64,000 nt of DNA from Pseudomonas chlororaphis subsp. piscium (lineage in GTDB: Bacteria; Pseudomonadota; Gammaproteobacteria; Pseudomonadales; Pseudomonadaceae): the NCBI RefSeq assembly GCF_003850345.1, contig NZ_CP027707.1, positions 2,232,001 to 2,296,000 on the forward strand, written 5' to 3'. Position numbers and translations under genes: made by a program. Positions within the stretch are counted from its first letter, which is position 1. Every line of letters begins with the position of its first letter. The notes beneath the pieces were generated by a model. That model saw only the letters and a program-made list of their open reading frames with translations. It had not been told where the DNA came from and searched no databases. Below are positions 56,842-64,000 of the stretch, in pieces.

Positions 56842-57339
56842 CTAAATGCGCGCCATAACTAGCTTAGCCTGAAGTGTGTCGAGTAAGTCAAATGAAGTTA
56901 TATAGTTTACTTTGAATGCTTTGCATATATTAGGGATTTTTATTTTTTTACTATTATCTGGCGCAAGAACTTCGTGCGTAACAATTGTCTTTCCTGTTGT
57001 TGATGCCTTTGCAATAAGCCATGGATCAGCCCCCTCTAAAAAACGCATTTTCTCTGGGTCAGTAGGCAGCTTCATTGCCATGACGTACTCCGCGATTCGA
57101 CCAAAGGTTTCTTGGGTGTCTTTGTCGTCGATCGAGTCGAACTGTATTTGGCGCTGTTTAGCCCAGCTTGACAGCTCATCTCCATATTCCACGAGCTCTT
57201 TGTAAACCATCGAGATGCTGGAAAGGTGACCAAGTTGGAACGAGGAATCCAACCAATCCCAAAAGCCGGGACAGAAATTCATTCTGTAGTGGGAGTTCTT
57301 GGCTTGTATGTAAGAGTTAGCATCTAATAAATAACTCAA
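56842..57339 (-). CDS. DUF4411 PIN-like protein (likely toxin)
   Basis: A 165-residue protein. PIN-like acidic residues: LLDANSYI near the front, the YKELVE Glu and GADPWLIAKA with Asp, then THE. DUF4411 proteins are PIN-fold RNase relatives and usually follow an ImmA/IrrE gene, as here, with ATGA overlap. AT-rich compared with the phage genes, so brought in as cargo. Confidence 0.8.
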   Translation of the reverse strand: MSYLLDANSYIQAKNSHYRMNFCPGFWDWLDSSFQLGHLSSISMVYKELVEYGDELSSWAKQRQIQFDSIDDKDTQETFGRIAEYVMAMKLPTDPEKMRFLEGADPWLIAKASTTGKTIVTHEVLAPDNSKKIKIPNICKAFKVNYITSFDLLDTLQAKLVMARI

Positions 57340-58469
57340 AATCCAAGTTCCTTCTTAGAGTATTCAGAGATTTTATGTGGCTTGATGCCAATCAGTCTGG
57401 CCGCATCTCTGAGAAGCATGCCCCCACTTAGAGCTTCACTCGCGACAGCGGCTGCGAGAGCCTTACTAACGCGTCCCGTTTGGAGACGGTTGTAAGGTGG
57501 AGCTCCATCTTTATTCCGGGCTTTATATGTCGCAATTTTTTCGGCGATAAACTTTCCATATTCAAGCTTGGTGATAAATCCACATGTGAGAGCTCGTCGT
57601 GCCGCTACCCACTCGCTAACGTGAAAAGTTCGCGTGATCAAGGGTAGGTTTTCTTTCCAATCTTCTAGTTGCTTCCAGATTGCACGGAACGCACGCTCAG
57701 GAGTTAAGAACTCAGCTGCAACAGCATTGCAAAACTCCTCCTCATTCATCTGGCTTTGAGGCTCAGAGTCAGACACACCAGATTTGCCAATCCATATGTG
57801 TGCTAGCTCATGGATTAGGGTGAATAGTCGCGCTTCAGGACAATCGCCGGTATTGATGAATATAAGAGGCGCAATTTTATCGCTTATTGCAAACCCCCGA
57901 AATTCATCAACGGAAAGTGGCCTGCTTGTATTGTTGTTCACAATACTGTTTCGCATGACAAGCACGCCAATATTTTCGATATTTTTCACTAGCTCGGAAA
58001 AATAATCGTCAAATGTTCCACGTCTAGGTAACTCAGGAAGCTGTAATTCTTTTCGCATACTCGATACGACAGCCATTACACCATCGTGCATGCTATGACG
58101 GCCGACTATTTCGTTTTCTTCATAGCCCTGCGTCTTCAGCCAGTCTCGGTACCATTCCTGTCGTTCCATAGCCCATCTGATAGTATCCCTGAGGGCCAGG
58201 CTGTAGCTTGGCTCTCTGCCATTAACGGTTCTGAGGTCTGGAAGAGGCAAATCCTCGACAGGAGGGTGGGCTAAATAAAGGTATCCGAATGGAATATGTG
58301 TGTGATGCGCATAATTCATTGCTTGGTTGAAGGTCGGCCTTTTTATGCCATCTTCCCAAGCTAGGACGTTGTCTTCGGCTGTACCAAGACTTTTTGCGAG
58401 CGTACCTGTACTGATGCGAGCCCGAGACCTAGCCCATCGCAGAATTTGTGGGTTGATTAGCGCTTCCAT
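57336..58469 (-). CDS. HTH-ImmA/IrrE family protein (likely antitoxin)
   Basis: A 377-residue protein. N-terminal XRE helix-turn-helix (about 15-60, ISTGTLAKSLGTAEDNVLAW), then a metallopeptidase-like domain with HELAH (about residue 226) and a downstream Glu. The C-terminal 60 residues are another DNA-binding-like helix bundle. Probable antitoxin and autorepressor of the DUF4411 toxin, translated first. Confidence 0.82.
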   Translation of the reverse strand: MEALINPQILRWARSRARISTGTLAKSLGTAEDNVLAWEDGIKRPTFNQAMNYAHHTHIPFGYLYLAHPPVEDLPLPDLRTVNGREPSYSLALRDTIRWAMERQEWYRDWLKTQGYEENEIVGRHSMHDGVMAVVSSMRKELQLPELPRRGTFDDYFSELVKNIENIGVLVMRNSIVNNNTSRPLSVDEFRGFAISDKIAPLIFINTGDCPEARLFTLIHELAHIWIGKSGVSDSEPQSQMNEEEFCNAVAAEFLTPERAFRAIWKQLEDWKENLPLITRTFHVSEWVAARRALTCGFITKLEYGKFIAEKIATYKARNKDGAPPYNRLQTGRVSKALAAAVASEALSGGMLLRDAARLIGIKPHKISEYSKKELGF

Positions 58470-58734
58470 GTGCCGAACCTTTTTTTAGACATCACGCGTT
58501 TACTCTAGATTGCGAGGCGACTCTACGCCAAAGTGACGACAGGCAACACGTCTTCGTCACCGATAGAGGCTACCAGTCATCCCTTCGCTTCGCCTGTTAA
58601 GCCTAGAGCGTGATGACCGGTTAGGGCTGATGATCTGTCGCAAGTGCAGGTTCAGCTGTTTTGAGCGCTTAATGCATTCAGCGCGAATACATCGCCCACC
58701 AAATGTGAGGTCTACAATTCCTAGTCGCCCCTCC

Positions 58735-58944
58735 TTAATGGAGAGTCACGACCCTACGACTTTCACCAATCCTGATCCGATCCAGCGCCCGGTTTAGCGC
58801 GTCCAGGGCATCGAGAAGGGCTTTCGCCTCAGTCTCCCGCCCATCACCCCAAAGCCGCTCAGCCATTTTGTTGAGGGCCTGGATGGATCGCTCGATATCA
58901 GCAGCAGTCGCTGCTTTGGTAACCGCGGGCTGTTTCTTTGGCAT
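58735..58944 (-). CDS. Small phage protein of unknown function
   Basis: A 69-residue basic, helical protein (MPKKQPAVTKAATAADIERS). It begins 1 base after the cI stop, so it is in the cI transcript and made in the lysogen. Confidence 0.6.
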   Translation of the reverse strand: MPKKQPAVTKAATAADIERSIQALNKMAERLWGDGRETEAKALLDALDALNRALDRIRIGESRRVVTLH

Positions 58945-59601
58945 CTAGTAGAACTTCTGCAGGGCCTGCACCACGACGCCCACAATCCGGCAGTTCTCGT
59001 CGACCGGCTCGATCGGGTAGCCAGGATTCAGCGGTTTCAAGAACAGTCGCCCGCCATCGCTCACCAGCTTCTTGAACGTTGCTTCATTACTGTCCGGTAG
59101 CTTGGCCACGACCAATTTGCCAGGGGCGACCTCGACCTCGGTGTCGACCAGGATCAGCGTTCCTTCAGTAATGCTCTGGCCGGCTGGAGCAGTCATCGAG
59201 TCGCCTTTGACCTTCAGCCAGAACGCCGGGCCTTTCGAGTCATATTCGGAAAACTCGTAGGTGTCAGAGATTCCCGCGGGGTAGGGCTCTACAGCTTCGG
59301 ACCAGGCTCCGGCGGCGACCCAGCTGATAACAGGGTAGCGGAAGGACTTGGAGGGCTGGACAGCCATAGTGACATTCGACTCACGCGCCTCTTGCTCTTC
59401 TCCCTCGCCAATCGCAAGCCATTCAGCTCTGAATCCGGTCGCTTTCGCTAATGCGTAAAGGTTTTCTGGCCTGAGGCTTTTGCTCTCGCCAGTAATCCAT
59501 TGAGTAACAGCAGAATTCGCAACGCCGCACAGCGATGCAATTTCGCCTTTCTTTTTTCCGCTGAGCTCAATGGCTCGGGCGATACGTTCGTGTCTTTCCA
59601 T
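58945..59601 (-). CDS. cI: CI-type phage repressor with S24 peptidase domain
   Basis: A 218-residue protein. N-terminal helix-turn-helix (about 16-36, KKGEIASLCGVANSAVTQWI), linker, then the LexA-like domain with the AG cleavage site (VAAGAW about residue 97), catalytic Ser in KGDSM and Lys in ATFKKL. RecA-triggered self-cleavage would induce the prophage. It should bind the 14-bp sites at OL and OR. The ATG has no ribosome site and lies 7 bases after a TAAAAT -10. Confidence 0.93.
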   Translation of the reverse strand: MERHERIARAIELSGKKKGEIASLCGVANSAVTQWITGESKSLRPENLYALAKATGFRAEWLAIGEGEEQEARESNVTMAVQPSKSFRYPVISWVAAGAWSEAVEPYPAGISDTYEFSEYDSKGPAFWLKVKGDSMTAPAGQSITEGTLILVDTEVEVAPGKLVVAKLPDSNEATFKKLVSDGGRLFLKPLNPGYPIEPVDENCRIVGVVVQALQKFY

Positions 59602-59611
59602 GGACCCAATT

Positions 59612-59681
59612 TTAAGTTAACTGAATTTAAGCATGCAGTAGGTAGAAACCGTCGTTGACGCAATAACTTAAGCATGCTGAA
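59612..59681. promoter_or_regulatory. OR: three CI operator copies
   Basis: TTAAGTTAACTGAA (59612-59625), TTAAGCATGCAGTA (59627-59640) and TTAAGCATGCTGAA (59668-59681). The last covers the spacer and -10 of PR; the first two cover the PRM side. Confidence 0.85.
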
Positions 59682-59683
59682 AT
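59655..59683 (+). promoter_or_regulatory. PR, early rightward promoter
   Basis: TTGACG (59655-59660), a 17-bp spacer and TGAAAT (59678-59683), reading to cro. Confidence 0.75.
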
Positions 59684-59710
59684 TACGTAAAGCTCGAACG
59701 AGGATGCGCA

Positions 59711-59890
59711 ATGAATACGCATGAAGTCGCCGAATTTTTCGGCAGCAAGACAAAACTGGCGCAGGCGCTTGGCATCCGTCCGAGCGCCGTAACCATGTGG
59801 GGGGAAACCATTCCTGAATCCAGGCAGTACCAGATTCAGGTTCTTTCCAAGGGCAAATTTAAGGCGTCGAAGAAGCCTCAAGCAGCCTGA
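59711..59890 (+). CDS. cro: Cro-like repressor
   Basis: A 59-residue protein, first on PR: MNTHEVAEFFGSKTKLAQAL and GIRPSAVTMWGETIPESRQY make a Cro/CI-type helix-turn-helix. It should bind the same operators as CI and turn down the repressor promoter. No strong ribosome site, but its place between OR and the CII-like gene is exact. Confidence 0.88.
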   Translation: MNTHEVAEFFGSKTKLAQALGIRPSAVTMWGETIPESRQYQIQVLSKGKFKASKKPQAA

Positions 59891-59972
59891 CATCGCTGGC
59901 CGATGACCATTTGAACGAATTCTCGCCCAGCACCTGGCAGGGCGCCACGGAAACAGAAGTGAGGTTTTACGA

Positions 59973-60395
59973 ATGGAAGATTTCCTGCGGTCCTGCCAAA
60001 GCGCTGTGCTGGACAACGAGGCCAAGGCCCTGGCGGCAAAGATGGGCGTTCCCCACGTCAGCCTGTTGCAGCGCGCCAATCCGGATAACGACGCCCACCA
60101 CCTGACGATTGAGCACCTGTTCGGGATTTTGCTGCACACCGGCGATATGCGCCCGCTCGCGGCTCTGGCCAATGAGTTTGGTTTTGACCTGGTGGCGCGA
60201 ATTCCCCCTAAACCCCAGGCCCTGACCAAGTCTCTGATCAATGTTGGCAAGGAAGTGGCTGATCTGACGATCGCGGTACACGAAGCCCTGGGCGACAACC
60301 ACGTCAGTGCTTTCGAGAAGTCCCTGATCCGCCAAGAGATCGACCATGTTCGCCACAGCCTCGACGTGATGGATGCGTCGGTAAAGGCCGCTTGA
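59973..60395 (+). CDS. CII-like phage regulatory protein (CP76 type)
   Basis: A 140-residue helical protein; GVPHVSLLQRANPDNDAHHL and GDMRPLAALANEFGFDLV are the DNA-recognition half, with a helical C-terminal part. Phage_CP76 family proteins act as CII-type activators of lysogeny. GTGAGG precedes the start; the replication gene begins 1 base after its stop. Confidence 0.82.
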   Translation: MEDFLRSCQSAVLDNEAKALAAKMGVPHVSLLQRANPDNDAHHLTIEHLFGILLHTGDMRPLAALANEFGFDLVARIPPKPQALTKSLINVGKEVADLTIAVHEALGDNHVSAFEKSLIRQEIDHVRHSLDVMDASVKAA

Positions 60396-60396
60396 A

Positions 60397-61371
60397 ATGC
60401 AATTCACCATCACGATCAATCAGGTGAAGGCGCTCGAGTGGGGGCTGAATTCTCAGCAGGCCCTGCTGTTCGCCTTCATCTACGGTTGCCCGAGCTGGAC
60501 CAAGCCGGTAAAGACTGACGATGGGATCTTCTTCGCGCTGAGCAAGGCCAAGATCGTTGAGGAACTGCCGCTTCTCACCGACAAGCCAGACACGGCCTAT
60601 CGCATGCTGAAGGTCCTGGATGAAGCAGGTTTAATCGAGCTTTCCAGCACTTCCAATATCACGCTTTTCCGGCTGACCGAAAAGGCCGTCGAGTGGAATC
60701 AGAAGCTTGATGGGTCGGAAAAATATCCGACCCCAGCAGAAAACAAAGGTCGGAAAAAAATCCGATCTACCTCGGAAAAATCTCCGAGCAAGGTCGGAAA
60801 AAAATCCGGGCTAGGGTCGGAAAAAAATCCGACAAATCAGGATACCAATCATCAGGATACCAATCAGGGTACAAGTCAGGACTTGCAGAACGGTCCGGGC
60901 AAGCCGGCACCGTCCGGTGGCTTGGTGGTTCTGGATCGCCTCGAAACGCCGCGGGTAGAAATTCCGGCCGACATGCCAGGCCCAAAGGACCCATCCTGCA
61001 AAACCTTCAAGGTTTGGGCGAATTACGCCATGGCCTACCGTAAGCGCTACAGCACATGGCCTGTGTGGAACGCCAAGGTCGGCAAGCAGATGACCCAGCT
61101 TGTGGATCGCCTCGGCGCCGATGTTGCTCACCACGTCGCAGCCCATTATCTGAAAACCAACGACGCCTCAATTCTTCGCAAGTGCCACAGCCTCAACGAA
61201 CTGCTGGCCAACGCCGAGAGCTACCACACCCAGTGGGTGACAGGTCAGCGCGTCAATGGCGCCACTGCTCGTCAGCAGGAGCGCACTGAGGCGAACCTGT
61301 CCGCGGCAGAGCAGGCTGCTCAACTGGTCCTGGCCAAGCGCCAGGCGGGGGAGCGCAATGAGTACCTGTGA
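60397..61371 (+). CDS. Phage replication protein with iterons in its gene
   Basis: A 324-residue protein. Residues 1-115 look like a winged-helix initiator domain (NQVKALEWGLNSQQALLFAF, LSKAKIVEELPLLTDKPDTA). A low-complexity Lys/Ser/Asn linker (about 108-160) is coded by the iterons, and a C-terminal domain (about 200-310) follows. The layout matches lambda O, whose gene also holds the origin. Confidence 0.82.
   Translation: MQFTITINQVKALEWGLNSQQALLFAFIYGCPSWTKPVKTDDGIFFALSKAKIVEELPLLTDKPDTAYRMLKVLDEAGLIELSSTSNITLFRLTEKAVEWNQKLDGSEKYPTPAENKGRKKIRSTSEKSPSKVGKKSGLGSEKNPTNQDTNHQDTNQGTSQDLQNGPGKPAPSGGLVVLDRLETPRVEIPADMPGPKDPSCKTFKVWANYAMAYRKRYSTWPVWNAKVGKQMTQLVDRLGADVAHHVAAHYLKTNDASILRKCHSLNELLANAESYHTQWVTGQRVNGATARQQERTEANLSAAEQAAQLVLAKRQAGERNEYL
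60715..60832 (+). repeat. Five iterons, likely phage replication origin
   Basis: 16-bp inverted repeats TCGGAAAAAAATCCGA and variants start at 60715, 60750, 60772, 60794 and 60817. Four of them are 22-23 bases apart, two helical turns. An AT-rich stretch and short direct repeats (CAGGATACCAATCA) follow. Compare the lambda origin inside gene O. Confidence 0.8.
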
Positions 61372-62152
61372 GATGAACGACGCGCAGGTCGCTGGTCTGG
61401 CCGCTGCCATCTGTGCCACAGCTGAAGCCATGGGGCAGGAGATGAATCCCGGTACCGCGGCGATGATGGCCGAGGATCTGTCCGTCTACCCCGTACCAGT
61501 CGTTCGCGCTGCGCTGAAATCCTGCCGGAATGAGGTGAAGGGCAAGCTCGCCATGGCGGACATCCTGTCGCGTGTACAGCTTAAGGATGGCCGGCCTGGG
61601 AAAGATGAGGCGTGGTCGATTGCGCTTCTCGCTGGCGACGAGATCGAAACTGTGGTGATGACAGCCGAGATCCAGCAGGCCATGACCGCTGCTGCTCCGA
61701 TCCTGCGGCTCGGCGACAAAGTCGGCGCCCGTATGGCGTTCATGAGCGCCTACGACCGCCTGGTGGCAGCTGCTCGCGCAGAAGCCATTCCAACTACTTG
61801 GAGCGTTTCCCTTGGCTTCGACCCTGGTCGCCGGGTTATCGCCATCGAATCCGCGGTCCGTATGCAACTGATCACCCAGCAGTCCGCCACACAGTACTTG
61901 GCGGATCTCCGTATCGCGCCCATCACTGCCGATGGCCAGGCCATTGCCGGGTTGCTCACCGGCTCCACGGCGAATCCGTCGCCACATCTTCGCGAAAAGC
62001 TCGCTGAAGTCCGTCAGATCGTGGATGCGGCAAAAGCACGCAATGACCGTCAGCGGCTGAAGAAGGCCCAGGCTGATCGTGTCGACACTTATCTGCGCAA
62101 GCGCAAAGCTCGCGAGGCCATTGCTGCAGTGCAGCGCAAGGAGAGTTTCTGA
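61358..62152 (+). CDS. Phage replication-linked protein
   Basis: A 264-residue protein from ATG 61358 (GGGGGAGCGC upstream; ATG 61373 is possible). Helical, with a basic C-terminal third (ARNDRQRLKKAQADRVDTYL). Place after the initiator resembles lambda P, the helicase loader, but I see no clear similarity. Confidence 0.6.
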   Translation: MSTCEMNDAQVAGLAAAICATAEAMGQEMNPGTAAMMAEDLSVYPVPVVRAALKSCRNEVKGKLAMADILSRVQLKDGRPGKDEAWSIALLAGDEIETVVMTAEIQQAMTAAAPILRLGDKVGARMAFMSAYDRLVAAARAEAIPTTWSVSLGFDPGRRVIAIESAVRMQLITQQSATQYLADLRIAPITADGQAIAGLLTGSTANPSPHLREKLAEVRQIVDAAKARNDRQRLKKAQADRVDTYLRKRKAREAIAAVQRKESF

Positions 62153-62664
62153 TGGCTATGAACGAATCCCGGCAAGCCCAAATCCTCGCCGGCCAGTCCT
62201 CAATCGCCCAGAAAATTTTTGGCTACGTGCCAATCCAGGCGCTTTGGAGCACCCACGACATCCACGGCGCTGTTCTGGCCGCAAACGCAACAGGTGCATC
62301 GGCATATGCCGTTCGCCGCGCACTCGGCGAGCTCAAGGACGCCGGGCTTATTCGTGAACCGGTAGGTGGGAAGTTTCAACGCGATGCAGCCACCCCAAAA
62401 CCCAAGAAGGAGCAAGTCATGACCCAGGCAGCCAATCAGACCGTTGTTTCGATCAAGAAGCCCGAGGCCGGCGCCCTAGATGTCCTGGCGGCGCTTTCTG
62501 GTGAGGTGGTGAGCCTGTCTGAGGACTTCAGTAAGCGGATGAAAGCTCTGGCTGCTCGCATCGAGGAGGTCGCGTTGTCGGTCGAGGCGGAGCGTGAGAG
62601 CAATGCCGAGGCTCTGGGCAAGCTCCGGCAGCTGCAATCCTTGCTGAAGGGAATTTCGGAATGA
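62152..62664 (+). CDS. Phage protein with winged-helix-like front
   Basis: A 170-residue protein. Residues 30-75 look like a winged helix (WSTHDIHGAVLAANATGASA, VRRALGELKDAGLIREPVGG), and the C-terminal 80 residues are a coiled coil. Overlaps neighbours at both ends. Role unknown, likely DNA-linked. Confidence 0.6.
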   Translation: MAMNESRQAQILAGQSSIAQKIFGYVPIQALWSTHDIHGAVLAANATGASAYAVRRALGELKDAGLIREPVGGKFQRDAATPKPKKEQVMTQAANQTVVSIKKPEAGALDVLAALSGEVVSLSEDFSKRMKALAARIEEVALSVEAERESNAEALGKLRQLQSLLKGISE

Positions 62665-63032
62665 ATATCGACAAGGAAAAGCTGAAGTCTCTGCTGTGGT
62701 CCGTAGTGGCCTCATGGAAGGCTGAGGATGGCGACCTGCAGCGTCACACCGCTGCGCTGGATGAGCTCCTGGGCGACAAGACGGTGGAGGAGGTGGCACT
62801 GCAGCTGATCAAAGAGAACGATCGGCTTGAGGTAGAGCGTGACAGCTCGAAGACGTTGCTGAAGGACGCAATCGCGCGTGAGGACCGGCTCAAGGCCGAG
62901 AACGAGGCTCTGCGCAAGTCTCTGACTGATCTTCACGAAGCACTGGACCGAGAGTATTGGAGCGAGTACGCAGGACTGGACGAGACTCGCAGCATCCTTG
63001 ACGCCGCCATGAGCAAGGGAGAGCAGCCATGA
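62661..63032 (+). CDS. Coiled-coil phage protein
   Basis: A 123-residue protein (MNIDKEKLKSLLWSVVASWK) with heptads over residues 50-95 (KENDRLEVERDSSKTLLKDA). Overlaps both neighbours by 4 bases. Function unknown. Confidence 0.6.
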   Translation: MNIDKEKLKSLLWSVVASWKAEDGDLQRHTAALDELLGDKTVEEVALQLIKENDRLEVERDSSKTLLKDAIAREDRLKAENEALRKSLTDLHEALDREYWSEYAGLDETRSILDAAMSKGEQP

Positions 63033-63499
63033 CCGACAAGATCAGCGTCAACTGCCAGGCCAAGCTCTCAGAAGCGATCACCAAACTCAGTGCCATGTAT
63101 CGGGACAAGAAGTTCGTCGTGGTATCCCTGCGCCCCGGGAAGGACCGTACCCTGGATCAAAACCGGTTGTGGTTCGCCATGTACAAGCGCATCGCCGAGA
63201 TGACCCAGATCGGCGATGAAGCCGACGCTCGCCGGTACTGCAAGCTGCACGTCGGCGTGCAGATCCTGCTGAACGAGGATGCAGGGTTTCAGGCCGAGTG
63301 GTACCGGGTCATGCGCCATCTTCCCTACGAGACGAAGCTCGCCATGATGGGCGGCTGCAAGCTGTTTGGCCCGGATGGGTTCCCCGTCACCAGCCTGTTC
63401 AATCGCGTCCAGGGCGTGGCGTACACCGACCGCATCGTCGCGCGCTTTGCTCCTCAGGGTGTGTACTTCGACGATCTGCTGAGCCAGGAGGCCGCATGA
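63029..63499 (+). CDS. NinB-like recombination protein
   Basis: A 156-residue protein. The NinB pattern TLDQNRLWFAMYKRIAEMTQ, CKLHVGVQILL and PYETKLAMMGGCKLFGPDGF is clear. NinB (Orf) takes part in recombination through single-strand binding. Next to NinG, as in lambda. Confidence 0.9.
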   Translation: MTDKISVNCQAKLSEAITKLSAMYRDKKFVVVSLRPGKDRTLDQNRLWFAMYKRIAEMTQIGDEADARRYCKLHVGVQILLNEDAGFQAEWYRVMRHLPYETKLAMMGGCKLFGPDGFPVTSLFNRVQGVAYTDRIVARFAPQGVYFDDLLSQEAA

Positions 63500-64000
63500 C
63501 GCGAACTGCGCTCAAGGAGATGAAGGCGCCTAAGCCGAAGAAGTGCAAGAACCCAGCGTGTGGCATCAGCTTCCCGCCGCAGCGCCTGGGGCAGAGAGTG
63601 TGCAGCCCCAAGTGTGCCTTGGCCATCGCACCAACGAACCAGGAAAGAGCGCGCAAGGCGATCCAGCAGCGCGAGCGCCGGGAGATCCGCACAGCCAAGG
63701 AGCGGGTGAAGTCGCGGGCAGATCATATGCGCGAGGCCCAGGCTCTTTTCAATCAGTGGATCCGTCTGCGGGATGCGCACCTTGGCTGCGTGAGCTGCGA
63801 TAAGCCGGCGACCTGGAATGGCCAGTGGCATGCCTCGCACTTCCTCAGTGTCGGGTCATCGCCTGAGCACCGATTCAACCCGCTGAACGTGCACAAGGCC
63901 TGCTCGGTCTGCAACAACCACCTGAGCGGGAACATTCACGGCTACCGGCCAGAGCTTGAGCGCCGTATCGGTATCGAAGCAGTAGAGGCCCTATTCGGGC
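63496..64000 (+). CDS. NinG-like recombination protein (cut by window end)
   Basis: The first 168 residues are visible. A C-x4-C/C-x3-C zinc ribbon is at the front (CKNPACGISFPPQRLGQRVC), a basic helix follows, and then the His-Me/HNH-like CVSCDKPATWNGQWHASHF with CSVCNNHLSGN. NinG/Rap cuts branched DNA in phage recombination. The C-terminus lies outside the window. Confidence 0.9.
   Translation, partial: MTRTALKEMKAPKPKKCKNPACGISFPPQRLGQRVCSPKCALAIAPTNQERARKAIQQRERREIRTAKERVKSRADHMREAQALFNQWIRLRDAHLGCVSCDKPATWNGQWHASHFLSVGSSPEHRFNPLNVHKACSVCNNHLSGNIHGYRPELERRIGIEAVEALFG

Noticed and set aside
60715..60832. Repeats in the replication gene considered as a CRISPR array
   Set aside because: The units are 16-bp palindromes with 6-19 base gaps inside a coding region and no cas genes; they fit iterons.

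Overview
The window is about 64 kb of a Pseudomonas chromosome, most likely from the P. fluorescens complex near P. protegens or P. chlororaphis. The gene order fimV-truA-trpF-accD-folC-cvpA-purF-metZ, the block thrS-infC-rpmI-rplT-pheST-ihfA, and an RsmE-type CsrA protein that matches the P. protegens sequence as I remember it all point there. Bases 1-40,256 are host chromosome and 40,257-64,000 are the left part of a lambda-like prophage that runs off the right edge.

Host part. 1-11,073 holds the end of fimV, an M24 peptidase and the truA-to-metZ housekeeping run. 11,183-11,722 is a tRNA-Val(UAC)/tRNA-Asp/tRNA-Asp transcription unit. 11,837-13,120 is an amine-oxidase-type flavoprotein. A tRNA-Val(GAC) at 13,304 is followed by the remnant of an old integrase. 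13,860-22,338 is a mixed stretch with a NUDIX hydrolase, lipoproteins, an LPMO-chitinase pair that both lack signal peptides, rsmE, endonuclease I, an SOS-controlled small gene and a periplasmic asparaginase. 23,180-30,336 is a complete ribose operon (rbsBAC, rbsR, rbsK, rbsD) plus a periplasmic nucleoside hydrolase, with a clear promoter and LacI-type operator. 32,677-40,088 is the thrS-to-ihfA translation block, and its thrS leader carries two hairpins that look like threonine tRNA anticodon arms.

Prophage. It sits in tRNA-Pro(GGG) at 40,180-40,256. A leftward operon from a strong promoter (PL, -35/-10 at 55,853-55,881) runs from 55,497 down to the integrase and carries Erf/YqaJ recombination genes, many small genes linked by ATGA overlaps, and a diversity-generating retroelement (DGR). 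A rightward operon (59,711 onward) carries Cro, a CII-like protein, a replication protein with iterons inside its gene, NinB and NinG. A LexA-like CI repressor lies between them. Three operator copies are visible at each of OL and OR, as in lambda. Cargo includes an AT-rich gene for a possible alpha-pore-forming toxin, a DUF4411/ImmA-type toxin-antitoxin pair, a nucleotidyltransferase and a second copy of the SOS-controlled small gene.

The most interesting system is the DGR at 45,697-48,696. It has a reverse transcriptase, an Avd-like accessory protein, one template repeat (TR) and two target genes with variable repeats (VRs) at their 3' ends. Each VR differs from the TR at 13 adenines, with one further internal difference in VR1 and end mismatches in VR2. 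It lies in the early leftward operon beside the integrase, not next to tail genes, so it may be under CI control.
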